Assembly: GCA_017447265.1 (NCBI GenBank)
Contig: JAFSOA010000015.1
Location: 62,001 to 126,000 of the forward strand
Direction of reading: 5' to 3'
Origin: Bacteroidales bacterium
Lineage (GTDB): Bacteria; Bacteroidota; Bacteroidia; Bacteroidales; UBA932
Length of the DNA: 64,000 nt
This document shows positions 8,225 to 15,496 of this stretch, in pieces. The notes beneath the pieces are model-generated. The model had not been told where the DNA came from, did not search any database, and saw only the letters and a program-made list of their open reading frames with translations. The position numbers were made by a program, and so were the translations under genes. Numbering within the stretch: position 1 is the stretch's first letter; every line of letters begins with the position of its first letter.

Positions 8225-9535
8225 CTAGTCTTTCAGGCAGCCGATGGGAACAACGTAGACGCCGTCGTCACGGCGGTATGCCAACTCGCCGATGCCGACC
8301 AGGACCATCAGGAAGGAAGGGTTCTTCATCTTGGTGGGATCGATCTTATCGCGCAATTTAATTAAGGTCTCGACGCCATCATTAATGAGGCCTTCGCCAC
8401 CAATCTTGATTTCGATGAGGCCATAGCTCCCGTCACGCAGATGGACGATGGCGTCGCATTCGAGTCCTTCTGAATCGCGATAGTGGAATACCTCCCCCAT
8501 CAGGGCGGATGCATAGGTACGCAGGTCCCGCACGGCCAGTCCTTCAAAGTGGAGGCCGAAGGTGTTGAAGTCTGAGAGCAGGTCGCCGGGGCCGATGCCC
8601 AGACTGGCGGTTCCTATGGAAGGATCGCAGTAGTAGCGCGTGTTGGTCGTTCGGATGGCCGTCTTGGAACGGAGGTTCGGATTCCAGGCTTTGGATTCTT
8701 CTATCACGAACAATTTTCGCAGGGCTTCGATGTAGGCCGACACTGTTTCGGCATCCATCCCCTTTGGCTCGTTGGCCTGCATATCGGCTGCAATAGTCTC
8801 ATAGGGAGCCTGCGAGGCGATGTTTCGCGCATAGGAGCGCATCAGCTGGCGTACACGCTCAGGATTGCGGCGGACTTTGTCCACCACACGGTTCATGTCT
8901 TTCTTGGCTACGGAGTCCACGTAATCGAACGCCTGGTCCAAAGCGATATCTCTATCCAGGTCAAGTGATCCCGGCCAGCCGCCCCTGCAGAGGACAAAAG
9001 CGAGATCCTCTCTGGACAGCTCGCTCTTCGCGTAAATCTTTTCCGGAGAGCTGAAAAGATCCTTCAGGCTAACGGAACCGTTGGACTCACCTGACTCATA
9101 GAGCGCCATCGGGCGCATCTTTACCCAACCGAACCGACCCGTACCAGTATGGCGCATCTTCTTATTCTCTTCCTGCTTTTCTTCATCCTCTTCTTCTTCA
9201 TCGACCGGAACGGACGAACCAGTCAGGATGAAATGACCATTACCGGAACGATGGTCAGCTTCAAAGCGAATGGTATCCCAAAGTTGAGGGGCAATCTGCC
9301 ACTCGTCAAGCAGTCGCGGCGTTTCTCCTTCAAGCAGTTCCTGCGGTGCCAGATCAGCTTTGATCAGATTCTCCTTGATTAGTTTAGGATCATCCATATA
9401 GATGATGCTCTTTGCCTGTTGTTCCGCCGTGGTGGTCTTTCCACACCACTTGGGACCTTCAATCAGTACAGCACCTTTTCCCGCCAGTTTCCGGGTCAGA
9501 ACGAGGTCGGCAATTCTAGGTTTGTAGTTCTCCAT
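8225..9535 (-). CDS. AAA ATPase with DUF4143 domain
   Basis: A 436-residue P-loop ATPase of the AAA_14/DUF4143 type that is common and often mobile in Bacteroidota. Walker A is GPKWCGKTT near residue 30, LLDEWQIAPQLW marks the Walker B region, and ILTGSS is the sensor motif. The C-terminal DUF4143 part has SEGLECDAIVHLRDG and YGLIEIKIGG, a layout reminiscent of a nuclease-like fold. An acidic Glu/Asp/Lys insert (EEEEDEEKQEENKK) lies near residue 115. Biological role is unknown; such genes are usually considered accessory. A longer open frame exists upstream, but MENYKPRI fits the family start and the promoter at 9554. Confidence 0.88.
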   Translation of the reverse strand: MENYKPRIADLVLTRKLAGKGAVLIEGPKWCGKTTTAEQQAKSIIYMDDPKLIKENLIKADLAPQELLEGETPRLLDEWQIAPQLWDTIRFEADHRSGNGHFILTGSSVPVDEEEEDEEKQEENKKMRHTGTGRFGWVKMRPMALYESGESNGSVSLKDLFSSPEKIYAKSELSREDLAFVLCRGGWPGSLDLDRDIALDQAFDYVDSVAKKDMNRVVDKVRRNPERVRQLMRSYARNIASQAPYETIAADMQANEPKGMDAETVSAYIEALRKLFVIEESKAWNPNLRSKTAIRTTNTRYYCDPSIGTASLGIGPGDLLSDFNTFGLHFEGLAVRDLRTYASALMGEVFHYRDSEGLECDAIVHLRDGSYGLIEIKIGGEGLINDGVETLIKLRDKIDPTKMKNPSFLMVLVGIGELAYRRDDGVYVVPIGCLKD

Positions 9536-9553
9536 ATGCTCGGTATTTGTTTG

Positions 9554-9646
9554 CAAAGATAAGAAAAACCGGAGATTGTGGAAATATTTTTCCGGAAATT
9601 GTTGGTAAGAAAAACCGACGATTGTTGGAAAAATTATCCGGAAAAT
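9554..9646 (-). promoter_or_regulatory. Promoter with two 41-bp tandem operator-like repeats
   Basis: The minus-strand -7 box TATCTTTG is at 9554-9561. Immediately upstream are two imperfect copies of a 41-bp sequence (9560-9600 and 9606-9646, period 46), each containing AAGAAAAACCG and a CCGGAAA core. They cover the -33 area, so they are well placed as operators for autoregulation of the ATPase gene. The surrounding 9536-9866 intergenic stretch is clearly more AT-rich than its neighbours. Confidence 0.6.
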
Positions 9647-9804
9647 GTAGAACATGTCACAGAACCGAAATCTCTCGCCAGGAAATAATCTCCCGAAAGA
9701 GTTATTTAAGAGGATAATTATTGCATTGTGTTTGCATTGGATTACAACTTGAAATAAAAGACATAATATTCTGTAAAATAGTTTTTTATATTCATTTCTT
9801 TTCC

Positions 9805-9812
9805 TATATTTG
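9805..9812 (+). promoter_or_regulatory. -7 box of the DUF6266-like operon
   Basis: TATATTTG, a perfect TAnnTTTG element, lies 54 bases before the ATG at 9867. It would drive the plus-strand operon 9867-13186. Confidence 0.65.
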
Positions 9813-9866
9813 TTTCGGAATCTGAGTGCTGCTACAAACGTTGAATAACCGAAATTGTAGCATACG

Positions 9867-10970
9867 ATGATTGCCAATCCTTCTATAGCATTCAATGAAT
9901 TTTCCGGTAGCGCCAAGGGCGTGACGGCTCGCTTTACCAAGGGCCGCACAGTTCTCTCCGTCCGCTCGTATCCGACGGGCCTGGCCACGGCTGCGCAGCT
10001 GGTCTCCAGAAATAGTCTCAACCAGATCTCCCGGGCTTACAAGCAGCTCTCCGATTCCCAAAAACTTGCCTGGGGGATCTTGGCTGAGCGTCTGAATTCA
10101 CGGACCGTTCTGGGTTCGAAAATAAAACTTACTCCCCACAACGCCTTTGTACGACTCAACTGCAATAGGGCTCTCGCCGGTGAAGGCATCCTGATGGACC
10201 CTCCAGTGGAGAAAAACATCCCACTGGTGCGCTTTGCCGCTTTCTACGTGAACAGCGAGGAGGTAACCGTCGAGGAAGTGCAGCAGCCGGACGACAACTA
10301 TAAGCTCGTGGTGAAGATGACCGGTGCGCAGAGCGCTGGTGTGAGCAATGCCTGGAGCAAGACCGTAGTCATTTCGTCCGCAGAGGATGCCGATTGGGGT
10401 GATCTCGACTTGACGGATGCTTTTGCTGAGGTCAAGGGTACCTCCCCTGCCGATGGGATGAAGTATTTCGTCGAGATGTACTGGCTTGACGCTGAAACCG
10501 GCTTTACCGGCCCGGTACGCCAGCTCTCGGGTCTTGCAGGCAGCGAATCGCTGGATGGGGATGGTTCCTCGGGCACTCGCCGGCAGGTGAAGGTCAAGAT
10601 GTATGACCAGCACACTGGCTACAACCCGACCTATATGAAGGATATCGACTTTGAGTTGACGCCTGGTTCTCTTTTGGGTTCTTTGAAGGGCAAGTTTGTG
10701 TCGGAAGACTCGATGGCTGGCTGGCCGGCGAAACTTGACGGAGATGTGCAATACAAGGTGCCGCCGTTCATGACTTATGCGATCGGACGTGAGATTGACA
10801 TCCGCAATAGCAGCAGCCAGTGCAGGCTGGGCGTGCTTGAGGTCTATTCTCAGGTTTACGGGGGCTGGGGCTCTGAGCCAGTGAAATATGAATTCTTCAT
10901 CAGCCGCTTCAATGTGACGAGGGTCAAGAGCTTCGAGATCTTCGATACGATGGCCGTGAAACTCAAATAA
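9867..10970 (+). CDS. DUF6266-like protein with C-terminal extension
   Basis: A 367-residue protein with no signal peptide. Residues 1-~115 have the layout I associate with the Bacteroidota DUF6266 family: a Gly/Ser-rich start (FNEFSGSAKGVTA), a basic GR-x-x-L strand, a segment ending LSDSQKLAWGILAERL, and a polar HNAFVRLN helix. Residues ~120-220 look like a beta-sandwich repeat. The last ~145 residues (from QVKVKMYDQHTGYNP) are an extra domain absent from the two paralogues at 12501 and 13832. The N-terminal DNA is about 44/54 identical to that of the 12501 paralogue. First gene of an operon with holin- and spanin-like genes. A structural or exported role is inference. Confidence 0.65.
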   Translation: MIANPSIAFNEFSGSAKGVTARFTKGRTVLSVRSYPTGLATAAQLVSRNSLNQISRAYKQLSDSQKLAWGILAERLNSRTVLGSKIKLTPHNAFVRLNCNRALAGEGILMDPPVEKNIPLVRFAAFYVNSEEVTVEEVQQPDDNYKLVVKMTGAQSAGVSNAWSKTVVISSAEDADWGDLDLTDAFAEVKGTSPADGMKYFVEMYWLDAETGFTGPVRQLSGLAGSESLDGDGSSGTRRQVKVKMYDQHTGYNPTYMKDIDFELTPGSLLGSLKGKFVSEDSMAGWPAKLDGDVQYKVPPFMTYAIGREIDIRNSSSQCRLGVLEVYSQVYGGWGSEPVKYEFFISRFNVTRVKSFEIFDTMAVKLK

Positions 10971-10983
10971 GGAGGACCTATAG

Positions 10984-11691
10984 ATGATTACCGCAACAGG
11001 CAACAATTTTGGCGCTGGAACCATCCAGCTGAAGGATTTTCAGAATGACAAGATGATCATTCTGAACGGTCGGGTTCCTCTCGACCCCAGCCAGGCAGAC
11101 TATGAGGCTGCCAGCCAGCTGGAGATCTATGTGCCGGATCTGATGCTTCCAAAGAGTACGACCACGGCTGTGTTTCTGCACGGGCTCAGCTGGGAAAAGA
11201 AGTACGTGACGGCTGTCCGGAGCTGGATCAAGAACAAGAATACCATTGTGCTTGAGAAGCCGCCTATTTTCAGAAGGGCAAGCGACAGCCCTGTGCTGGA
11301 CTTCCTCTGTGCATACGTTCCCAAAGGCGTACGTTTCGACATTCAGGACATGCAGTTGACGACGCTGGCGATAGCGGACTCTACGAGCGAAAGCGCGCAG
11401 ATCCATTACCAGCAGTGCTTCATCACGGACAACTGGGTGTCGCTGGCCATTCAGCTGCAGGGATTCAGGGGCGAGAACGAAGGCGACCCCTTCTCGCTGA
11501 GACTCACGGGACTGCCGAGCGACCTCAATATTGATGTGCCGTTCTTTTTCAATTCCCACACGTACAGCTACCCTGGCAGTTTTGAGATTCCGATTACGAT
11601 TCAGGGCGACCAACTCTCGTGCGCAGGCGTATCGGGCGTGCATCACTCGGGTGGATACACGATTGAAACCAAGGTGTTCATTGTCAGATAA
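10984..11691 (+). CDS. Unknown protein, operon partner of DUF6266-like gene
   Basis: A 235-residue protein, not recognised. It has no signal peptide and no membrane segment. The sequence alternates in short hydrophobic strands (KMIILNGRVPL, QLEIYVPDLML, SFEIPITIQG), suggesting an all-beta fold. Translation is set by a perfect Shine-Dalgarno GGAGG (10971-10975) eight bases before the ATG at 10984, which is unusual in Bacteroidota. It lies 13 bases after the DUF6266-like gene, and its size and fold style match that gene's extra C-terminal domain, so the two may form a complex. Confidence 0.7.
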   Translation: MITATGNNFGAGTIQLKDFQNDKMIILNGRVPLDPSQADYEAASQLEIYVPDLMLPKSTTTAVFLHGLSWEKKYVTAVRSWIKNKNTIVLEKPPIFRRASDSPVLDFLCAYVPKGVRFDIQDMQLTTLAIADSTSESAQIHYQQCFITDNWVSLAIQLQGFRGENEGDPFSLRLTGLPSDLNIDVPFFFNSHTYSYPGSFEIPITIQGDQLSCAGVSGVHHSGGYTIETKVFIVR

Positions 11692-11695
11692 ACCA

Positions 11696-11702
11696 GGAGG
11701 AG
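11696..11702 (+). promoter_or_regulatory. Strong Shine-Dalgarno of the holin-like gene
   Basis: AGGAGGA lies a few bases before the ATG at 11708, the optimal distance for pairing with the 16S 3' end. Together with GGAGG before 10984 it contrasts with the SD-less host genes around it. Confidence 0.7.
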
Positions 11703-11707
11703 CAACG

Positions 11708-11965
11708 ATGGCAACGAAAGAACTCACCAAACTGCAGTCGGCTCTGGCCATAGCCAGTTTCTCGTCGGGAGTGACGATAGCCTGCTGCTGCCTGTTCATC
11801 GTCCCGCCACCGGGCGAGATATCGAACTCAGCTATCTCGATTGTGAGCGAGCTGCTAGTGCTGGCCGGTGCGATTCTCGGAGTTAAGACTTCTTTTGACA
11901 TCAAGTTCCGGAAATTTGAGGCAGAACTGCGGCACAAGGCCGATAAGACGGATAGCCTATACTGA
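11708..11965 (+). CDS. Small two-TM holin-like membrane protein
   Basis: An 85-residue protein with a short N-terminal polar segment, a first hydrophobic helix (about residues 9-31, ASFSSGVTIACCCLFIV), a Pro/Gly turn (PPPGE), a second hydrophobic helix (about 38-57) and a charged C-terminal tail (KFRKFEAELRHKADK). Length, two helices and basic/acidic tail match class II holins, which open holes in the inner membrane to release lysis enzymes. No sequence family is certain. The next gene has spanin-like topology, which strengthens the idea of a lysis or export pair; a muralytic enzyme is not visible nearby. Confidence 0.6.
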   Translation: MATKELTKLQSALAIASFSSGVTIACCCLFIVPPPGEISNSAISIVSELLVLAGAILGVKTSFDIKFRKFEAELRHKADKTDSLY

Positions 11966-11978
11966 AAACCATCAACTT

Positions 11979-12473
11979 ATGAAATACTTCTTCCACTTCT
12001 TCTCTCTCCTTCTGCTCCTCGTGGCGGCTTCTGCCTGTGGTGCTGCCCGGCCTCTCGCCAATACGGCCGACAGCACCCGGGTGGAGGTTCGCACGGAGCG
12101 GGTCTTCATCCACGACACGGCTTACGTAGAGTTGCCGGTCATCGTTGAGAAGATCCAGACGCTGGATACGGCATCGACACTGGAGAACCAGTTCGCAAAG
12201 TCGGAGGCCATTGTCACGGCCGGCATCCTGCAGCATTCGCTGGAGACGAAACCTGCCCAACTGCCGGTACCAGTAGAGAAAGAGATCGTGTACCGAGACA
12301 GCATCATCTTCAAGGACCGGGTGGTCAAGGAAGAGGTCGAAGTCGAAAAGCCGCTGACCTTCTGGCAGCAGTTAAAGATGAGAGTTGGCGTTGCAGCAAT
12401 GATTCTGACAGCACTATACGGAGCCTACCTCCTGCTCAAGTTCTTTCTCAAGAAATACCAGATCACGAAATAA
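11979..12473 (+). CDS. Lipoprotein with C-terminal TM, u-spanin-like
   Basis: A 164-residue protein with an N-terminal lipoprotein signal (lipobox AASAC, Cys near residue 20), a long polar periplasmic stretch rich in short charged repeats (RVEVRTERVFIHD, KEIVYRDSIIFKDRVVKEE), then PLTFWQQLKMRVG and a single C-terminal membrane helix (residues ~135-156) ending in KKYQITK. A lipid anchor at one end and a TM at the other is the topology of unimolecular phage spanins, which fuse outer and inner membranes. Similar 'lipobox - RDSI/RDR - WWQ - TM' proteins occur in Bacteroidota prophages and conjugative elements. It sits 13 bases after the holin-like gene. Confidence 0.62.
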   Translation: MKYFFHFFSLLLLLVAASACGAARPLANTADSTRVEVRTERVFIHDTAYVELPVIVEKIQTLDTASTLENQFAKSEAIVTAGILQHSLETKPAQLPVPVEKEIVYRDSIIFKDRVVKEEVEVEKPLTFWQQLKMRVGVAAMILTALYGAYLLLKFFLKKYQITK

Positions 12474-12500
12474 ACCACTAACCAATAAAAACTTACTACC

Positions 12501-13186
12501 ATGAAGTACAATCCTTCCATTGCATTCGATGAAATGAGCGGCTCCGCCAAGGGCGTGACGGCCGCCAAGACCCGTGGCCGCAAGTACATCCGTAATCGTG
12601 GCTACGGCGGCGCTACCCGCAGAGCTATCAGGCCTCGGTGAAGTCTGTGTTCAAGCAGCTCAGCCAGGCCTGGCAGAACCTCACCAATGAGCAGATGCTT
12701 GCCTGGCATGCAGCTGCTAACTCGGCCCAGGGCCGCAGTGTTCTCGGCACCAAAGCAAAGATCACCGGCTCGAACCTCTTCTCCCGTCTGAACTTCTGGG
12801 TGGTCACTGCAGGCGGAAGCGTCATGACCACGCCTCCGGCGCTCACCGGCGTTGAGGCTCCTGCAGCCGCTACCGTGGCCCTCACCGCATCGACGATGAC
12901 TTTCACGCTGGCCGACATCCCCAGCTCGATCACCAACCTGAAGCTGGTCATCCTGGCTTCCGAGCCCCAGAGCAACGGTATCCGCAGCGCCTACAGCAAG
13001 GCCGCTGCCTTCACCGACCTCCAGACGCCCGCAACCACGGCCATCAACATCAAGACCGACTATGACAAGAAGAACGGCACCCCGACCGCCGGCAATCCGA
13101 AGGTCTTCTTCCGTTACTTCTATGTCAACACCGCTACCGGTGAGAAGTCGGCCGACATGTACGCCAGCGCGAAGCTCTCGGCGTAA
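12501..13186 (+). pseudogene. DUF6266-like paralogue, frameshifted
   Basis: Starts with MKYNPSIAFDEMSGSAKGVTA, almost identical to the start of the 9867 protein. After ~46 codons the frame ends at TGA (12639-12641). In the frame one base over, the protein continues from YPQSYQASVKSVFKQL (TAC at 12614) through LTNEQMLAWHAAANSA, GSNLFSRLN and a Thr/Ala-rich beta domain to the stop at 13186. A single missing G in the GGCGGCGCTACCC stretch (about 12606-12618) explains both. It could be a real inactivating deletion, a programmed frameshift or an assembly error. Intact length would be ~228 residues, without the extra C-terminal domain of the first paralogue. Confidence 0.7.
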
Positions 13187-13211
13187 GCCAAACCTGAACC
13201 CTCTCTACGCA

Positions 13212-13245
13212 AGGCGCCCCGGCCATTAGGTCGGGGCGCTCTGTT
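13212..13245 (+). terminator. Terminator of the DUF6266-like operon
   Basis: GCGCCCCG (13214-13221) pairs with CGGGGCGC (13232-13239), followed by CTCTGTTT. It lies 25 bases after the last plus-strand gene of the operon. Stem strong, T-run weak. Confidence 0.6.
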
Positions 13246-13262
13246 TAATTATTGATGGACAA

Positions 13263-13706
13263 CTACTTTCGAGTAAACGTAATATCTCTCTCCCAATCAT
13301 CAAACATGGTTCCATTATAACCTACACTTTCGGTCTCTCCAGATGATAGGACGAGCCGCTTTTGCGAACATTCCTTGATTCGATAGGTAATCGACCCGTT
13401 GATGCCGCAGAATGAAGCCTCCCGGATGGTTAGCGTTCTGCCAGTCTCGTCGACATAGTAATAATAGACAGAATCTGGATGCCACGTAGTATGACCCTCG
13501 GTAACAGGAGCATGAATGGTCAGCAATGACTCGTCGCCGAAAGTCCACGTGGAAAGGATACCATCCGCAGACTTCCGCTCCCAGGTATCCTGAAGCGATT
13601 CCGTGATCAACCCACCTTCCTCCCTGTCAAGTACATCGCACGCGCACAACCCGATTACAAAGGTGAGCGAAGCGAACAATCCTATCGATAACAAACGATA
13701 CTTCAT
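13263..13706 (-). CDS. Small lipoprotein, lipocalin-like, unknown function
   Basis: A 147-residue protein with a lipoprotein signal (LCAC, lipidated Cys near residue 23) and a mature part of alternating strands: DTWERKSADG, STWTFGDES, DSVYYYYVDETGRTLTI, YRIKECSQKRLVLSS, DITFTRK. This pattern fits the small lipocalin-like lipoproteins common in Bacteroidales. A TATCTTTA box at 13780-13787 on the minus strand is a plausible promoter. It faces the plus-strand operon and lies between two DUF6266-like genes; no functional link is visible. Confidence 0.7.
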   Translation of the reverse strand: MKYRLLSIGLFASLTFVIGLCACDVLDREEGGLITESLQDTWERKSADGILSTWTFGDESLLTIHAPVTEGHTTWHPDSVYYYYVDETGRTLTIREASFCGINGSITYRIKECSQKRLVLSSGETESVGYNGTMFDDWERDITFTRK

Positions 13707-13831
13707 TGTCTATCCGATTAAAGTGCCATAAATAATTCAAAGTGCAGGAACTCGTGGTCCTCACGAAACGGTTACAATGTAAAGATACAAAAAACTCAGA
13801 AACATTGCGTGAAAAACGCGACTATTTACGT

Positions 13832-14539
13832 TCATGACTGTGAAACAATAAACGAATGCTGCTGATATTGGCTGCGATACCCTGTTACCCGGTCGAGCAG
13901 GACGAACCGGGCGTGCACCTGGTACTGATGCTCGTCGAGGCCCCAGCGGTCACGATAGTCAGTTATTTCAATGGTGACTGGCTGCTGGCTGCAGGGATCG
14001 GCGGCGAGGAAGTTTCGCAGCAGGCCCGGCTTCAGGCCCCTCCCCGGTGCGGCCAGCTGCAGCTTGGCCAGCAGTTGGTACCGGCTCGGATCATCACACA
14101 AATCGAAAGAGACTGCTGCCTGCAGGAAAAGACTGCTGCCCTGACTGCTTGCTCCAGCCACCTCAACCTTGTACGCCGGAAAGCGCTCGAAGGCCCTCGG
14201 CTCCGGAACGTGCTCCACCCCGAGCGTGGCAAACCCGTGATATGCACTCACGAAGAGATTGTAGCCGGAGATCCAAGCCTTATGATCGAACGGCGGCCGG
14301 TGCGGCTCCACCCCGACGGCCAAAGACTGCCACTGGTTCTGGGTCTGCTGATCCAGCGACCTCCAGGCATCCAATGCCCGGCGATGAACACTCAGGGATG
14401 CAGACTGATTCTCCGTGTATGGAAATACACACCGGGAACGCTTCCTGAGGCGGCACTTCCCGTCCTGATGGTAGGCCGTAACCTCCCCTGCAGACCCGTA
14501 CAGGTCGGCAAAAAGGACGGAGGTGTAAAGGTCGTTCAT
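13832..14539 (-). CDS. Third, divergent DUF6266-like paralogue
   Basis: A 235-residue protein aligned by eye with the 9867 and 12501 proteins: ADLYGSAGEVTAYHQDGKCR matches the N-terminal G-S-A-x-x-V-T-A block, a basic strand follows, then LDQQTQNQWQSLAVG matches the Trp helix, and ISGYNLFVSAYHG matches the polar helix. A beta-rich C-terminal half includes VTIEITDYRDRWG and VHARFVLLDRVTGY. It is on the opposite strand and far more diverged, with different codon use. ATG at 14539 was chosen; an upstream in-frame TTG at 14575 is less likely. No promoter was recognised. Confidence 0.6.
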   Translation of the reverse strand: MNDLYTSVLFADLYGSAGEVTAYHQDGKCRLRKRSRCVFPYTENQSASLSVHRRALDAWRSLDQQTQNQWQSLAVGVEPHRPPFDHKAWISGYNLFVSAYHGFATLGVEHVPEPRAFERFPAYKVEVAGASSQGSSLFLQAAVSFDLCDDPSRYQLLAKLQLAAPGRGLKPGLLRNFLAADPCSQQPVTIEITDYRDRWGLDEHQYQVHARFVLLDRVTGYRSQYQQHSFIVSQS

Positions 14540-15429
14540 CGCGTTGGAAGTCTTAAGCTCATAGGTAGCTGCCAAGTACCTCAGAGGCTACACAAAGGTA
14601 CGAAATATCAGGCGTTTAACCAACGGTCCACCCACGAAGAAATGCCACTTATGATGGTCCCCCACAGCGGCGGCGAGCCGCTGCTGCTCCCTGGTAGTTT
14701 TTTTCTCGAACTATGCCAGCGCCAGTGTGCCTGGCGGTCGAGTTCGTGCCGGAAGGTGGCAGCTGGCCGTGGGTCGCTCTGGTCGGGTTGCAGGGTTAGG
14801 ACGCGTGCGGGCCAACGCTGCAAGCCGGCCAGACCAGCGAGGCGCGACGGGCTGGTGGATGATGGAAGGATGTGGACCGCCGAGCGGTGGTTGCGGAAGC
14901 GGGCGACGGTGAGCCGGAGCCGGCTGGAGCAGCCGGAAGCCGGAGCGGAGCGAGCGCGTAGCGTGAGTGAAGCGAGCGTGGAGCGAAAGCGGAACGGGAG
15001 CGGAGGCGGAGGCTTCCTTCCGGCCGCGGAGCGGACGGTCAGACACAAGATGCCGAGCTGCGGAGCGGACGGCACGCTTTGGACGGCCTTGGACGGCCAA
15101 TGGGTGCAGGCCGTGGAGCAGCCCAGCCGAAGGCCGGAGGATGCTGCCGTCGAACAGTGCACTTGACAGTCGCAACTGCGCCGCCAAAGCGGCGCGGCCT
15201 GATGCGAAGGCCCCGGGTCCCGGGTGGGGCCTGGAGCGAAGGCCTTGTGAACGCAGCAGCCGACTCCGACCGGCCCACTCAAAGAAACTCGGTCAAAGAG
15301 CCGTCCCGGATACTTATCATAATCCGGATTGCGCTAAATCGTTGCCTGTAGGCTGGTTGCGGCGAGAGCCACACACACGCTACCCACATTGATACGAACG
15401 GGAAACTGACGGTCCTGCACGATTTACGC
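14540..15429. other. GC-rich repetitive DNA, no supported gene
   Basis: About 0.9 kb without convincing coding sequence. The plus strand from ~14890 to ~15080 is purine-rich and built from short variants of GGAGC/GAGCG (for example GGAGCGGAGCGAGCG and GCGGAGCGGACGG). There is a tandem TTGGACGGCC pair near 15080-15103 and hairpins CGCCGC-CAAA-GCGGCG and GGCCCC...GGGGCC near 15180-15230. The long open frames here are by-products of GC content: their translations are Ser/Arg/Pro-rich with no family signal. The same GGAGCCGCGGAGCG motifs recur inside the ABC-F gene near 60460-60510. Confidence 0.6.
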
Positions 15430-15446
15430 AATCCCGACGGAGTCAC
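15430..15446 (+). other. tRNA-Arg 3'-end-like sequence, candidate attR
   Basis: AATCCCGACGGAGTCAC matches the 3' end of tRNA-Arg(ACG) at 8083-8099 (AATCCCGCAGGAGTCAC) at 15 of 17 bases, and that of tRNA-Arg(TCT) (minus strand, 241-257) at 16 of 17. The rest of a tRNA is absent upstream. It could be the right attachment site of an element integrated at a tRNA-Arg gene, which would enclose about 7.3 kb. Confidence 0.45.
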
Positions 15447-15461
15447 AAATTTTTGAAAATG

Positions 15462-15490
15462 AGAGACTTGCAAAGCAAGTCTCTTTTTTT
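15462..15490 (+). terminator. Strong intrinsic terminator
   Basis: AGAGACTTGC and GCAAGTCTCT form a perfect 10-bp stem with an AAA loop, followed by six to seven T. It marks the right end of the accessory region; the transcript it ends is not obvious. Confidence 0.85.
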
Positions 15491-15496
15491 GTACGT

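Noticed and set aside
14880..15080. GAGCG-rich repeats considered as a CRISPR array
   Set aside because: No regular repeat/spacer period and no cas genes; units vary in length and sequence.
14608..15282. 224-codon minus-strand frame in the GC-rich region
   Set aside because: Ser/Arg/Pro/Leu-rich, no start context, and overlapping open frames exist on both strands, as expected for GC-rich non-coding DNA.
15360..15446. A complete tRNA gene ending at the 17-base tRNA-like sequence
   Set aside because: No acceptor, D or anticodon arm can be formed upstream; only the 3' end resembles a tRNA.
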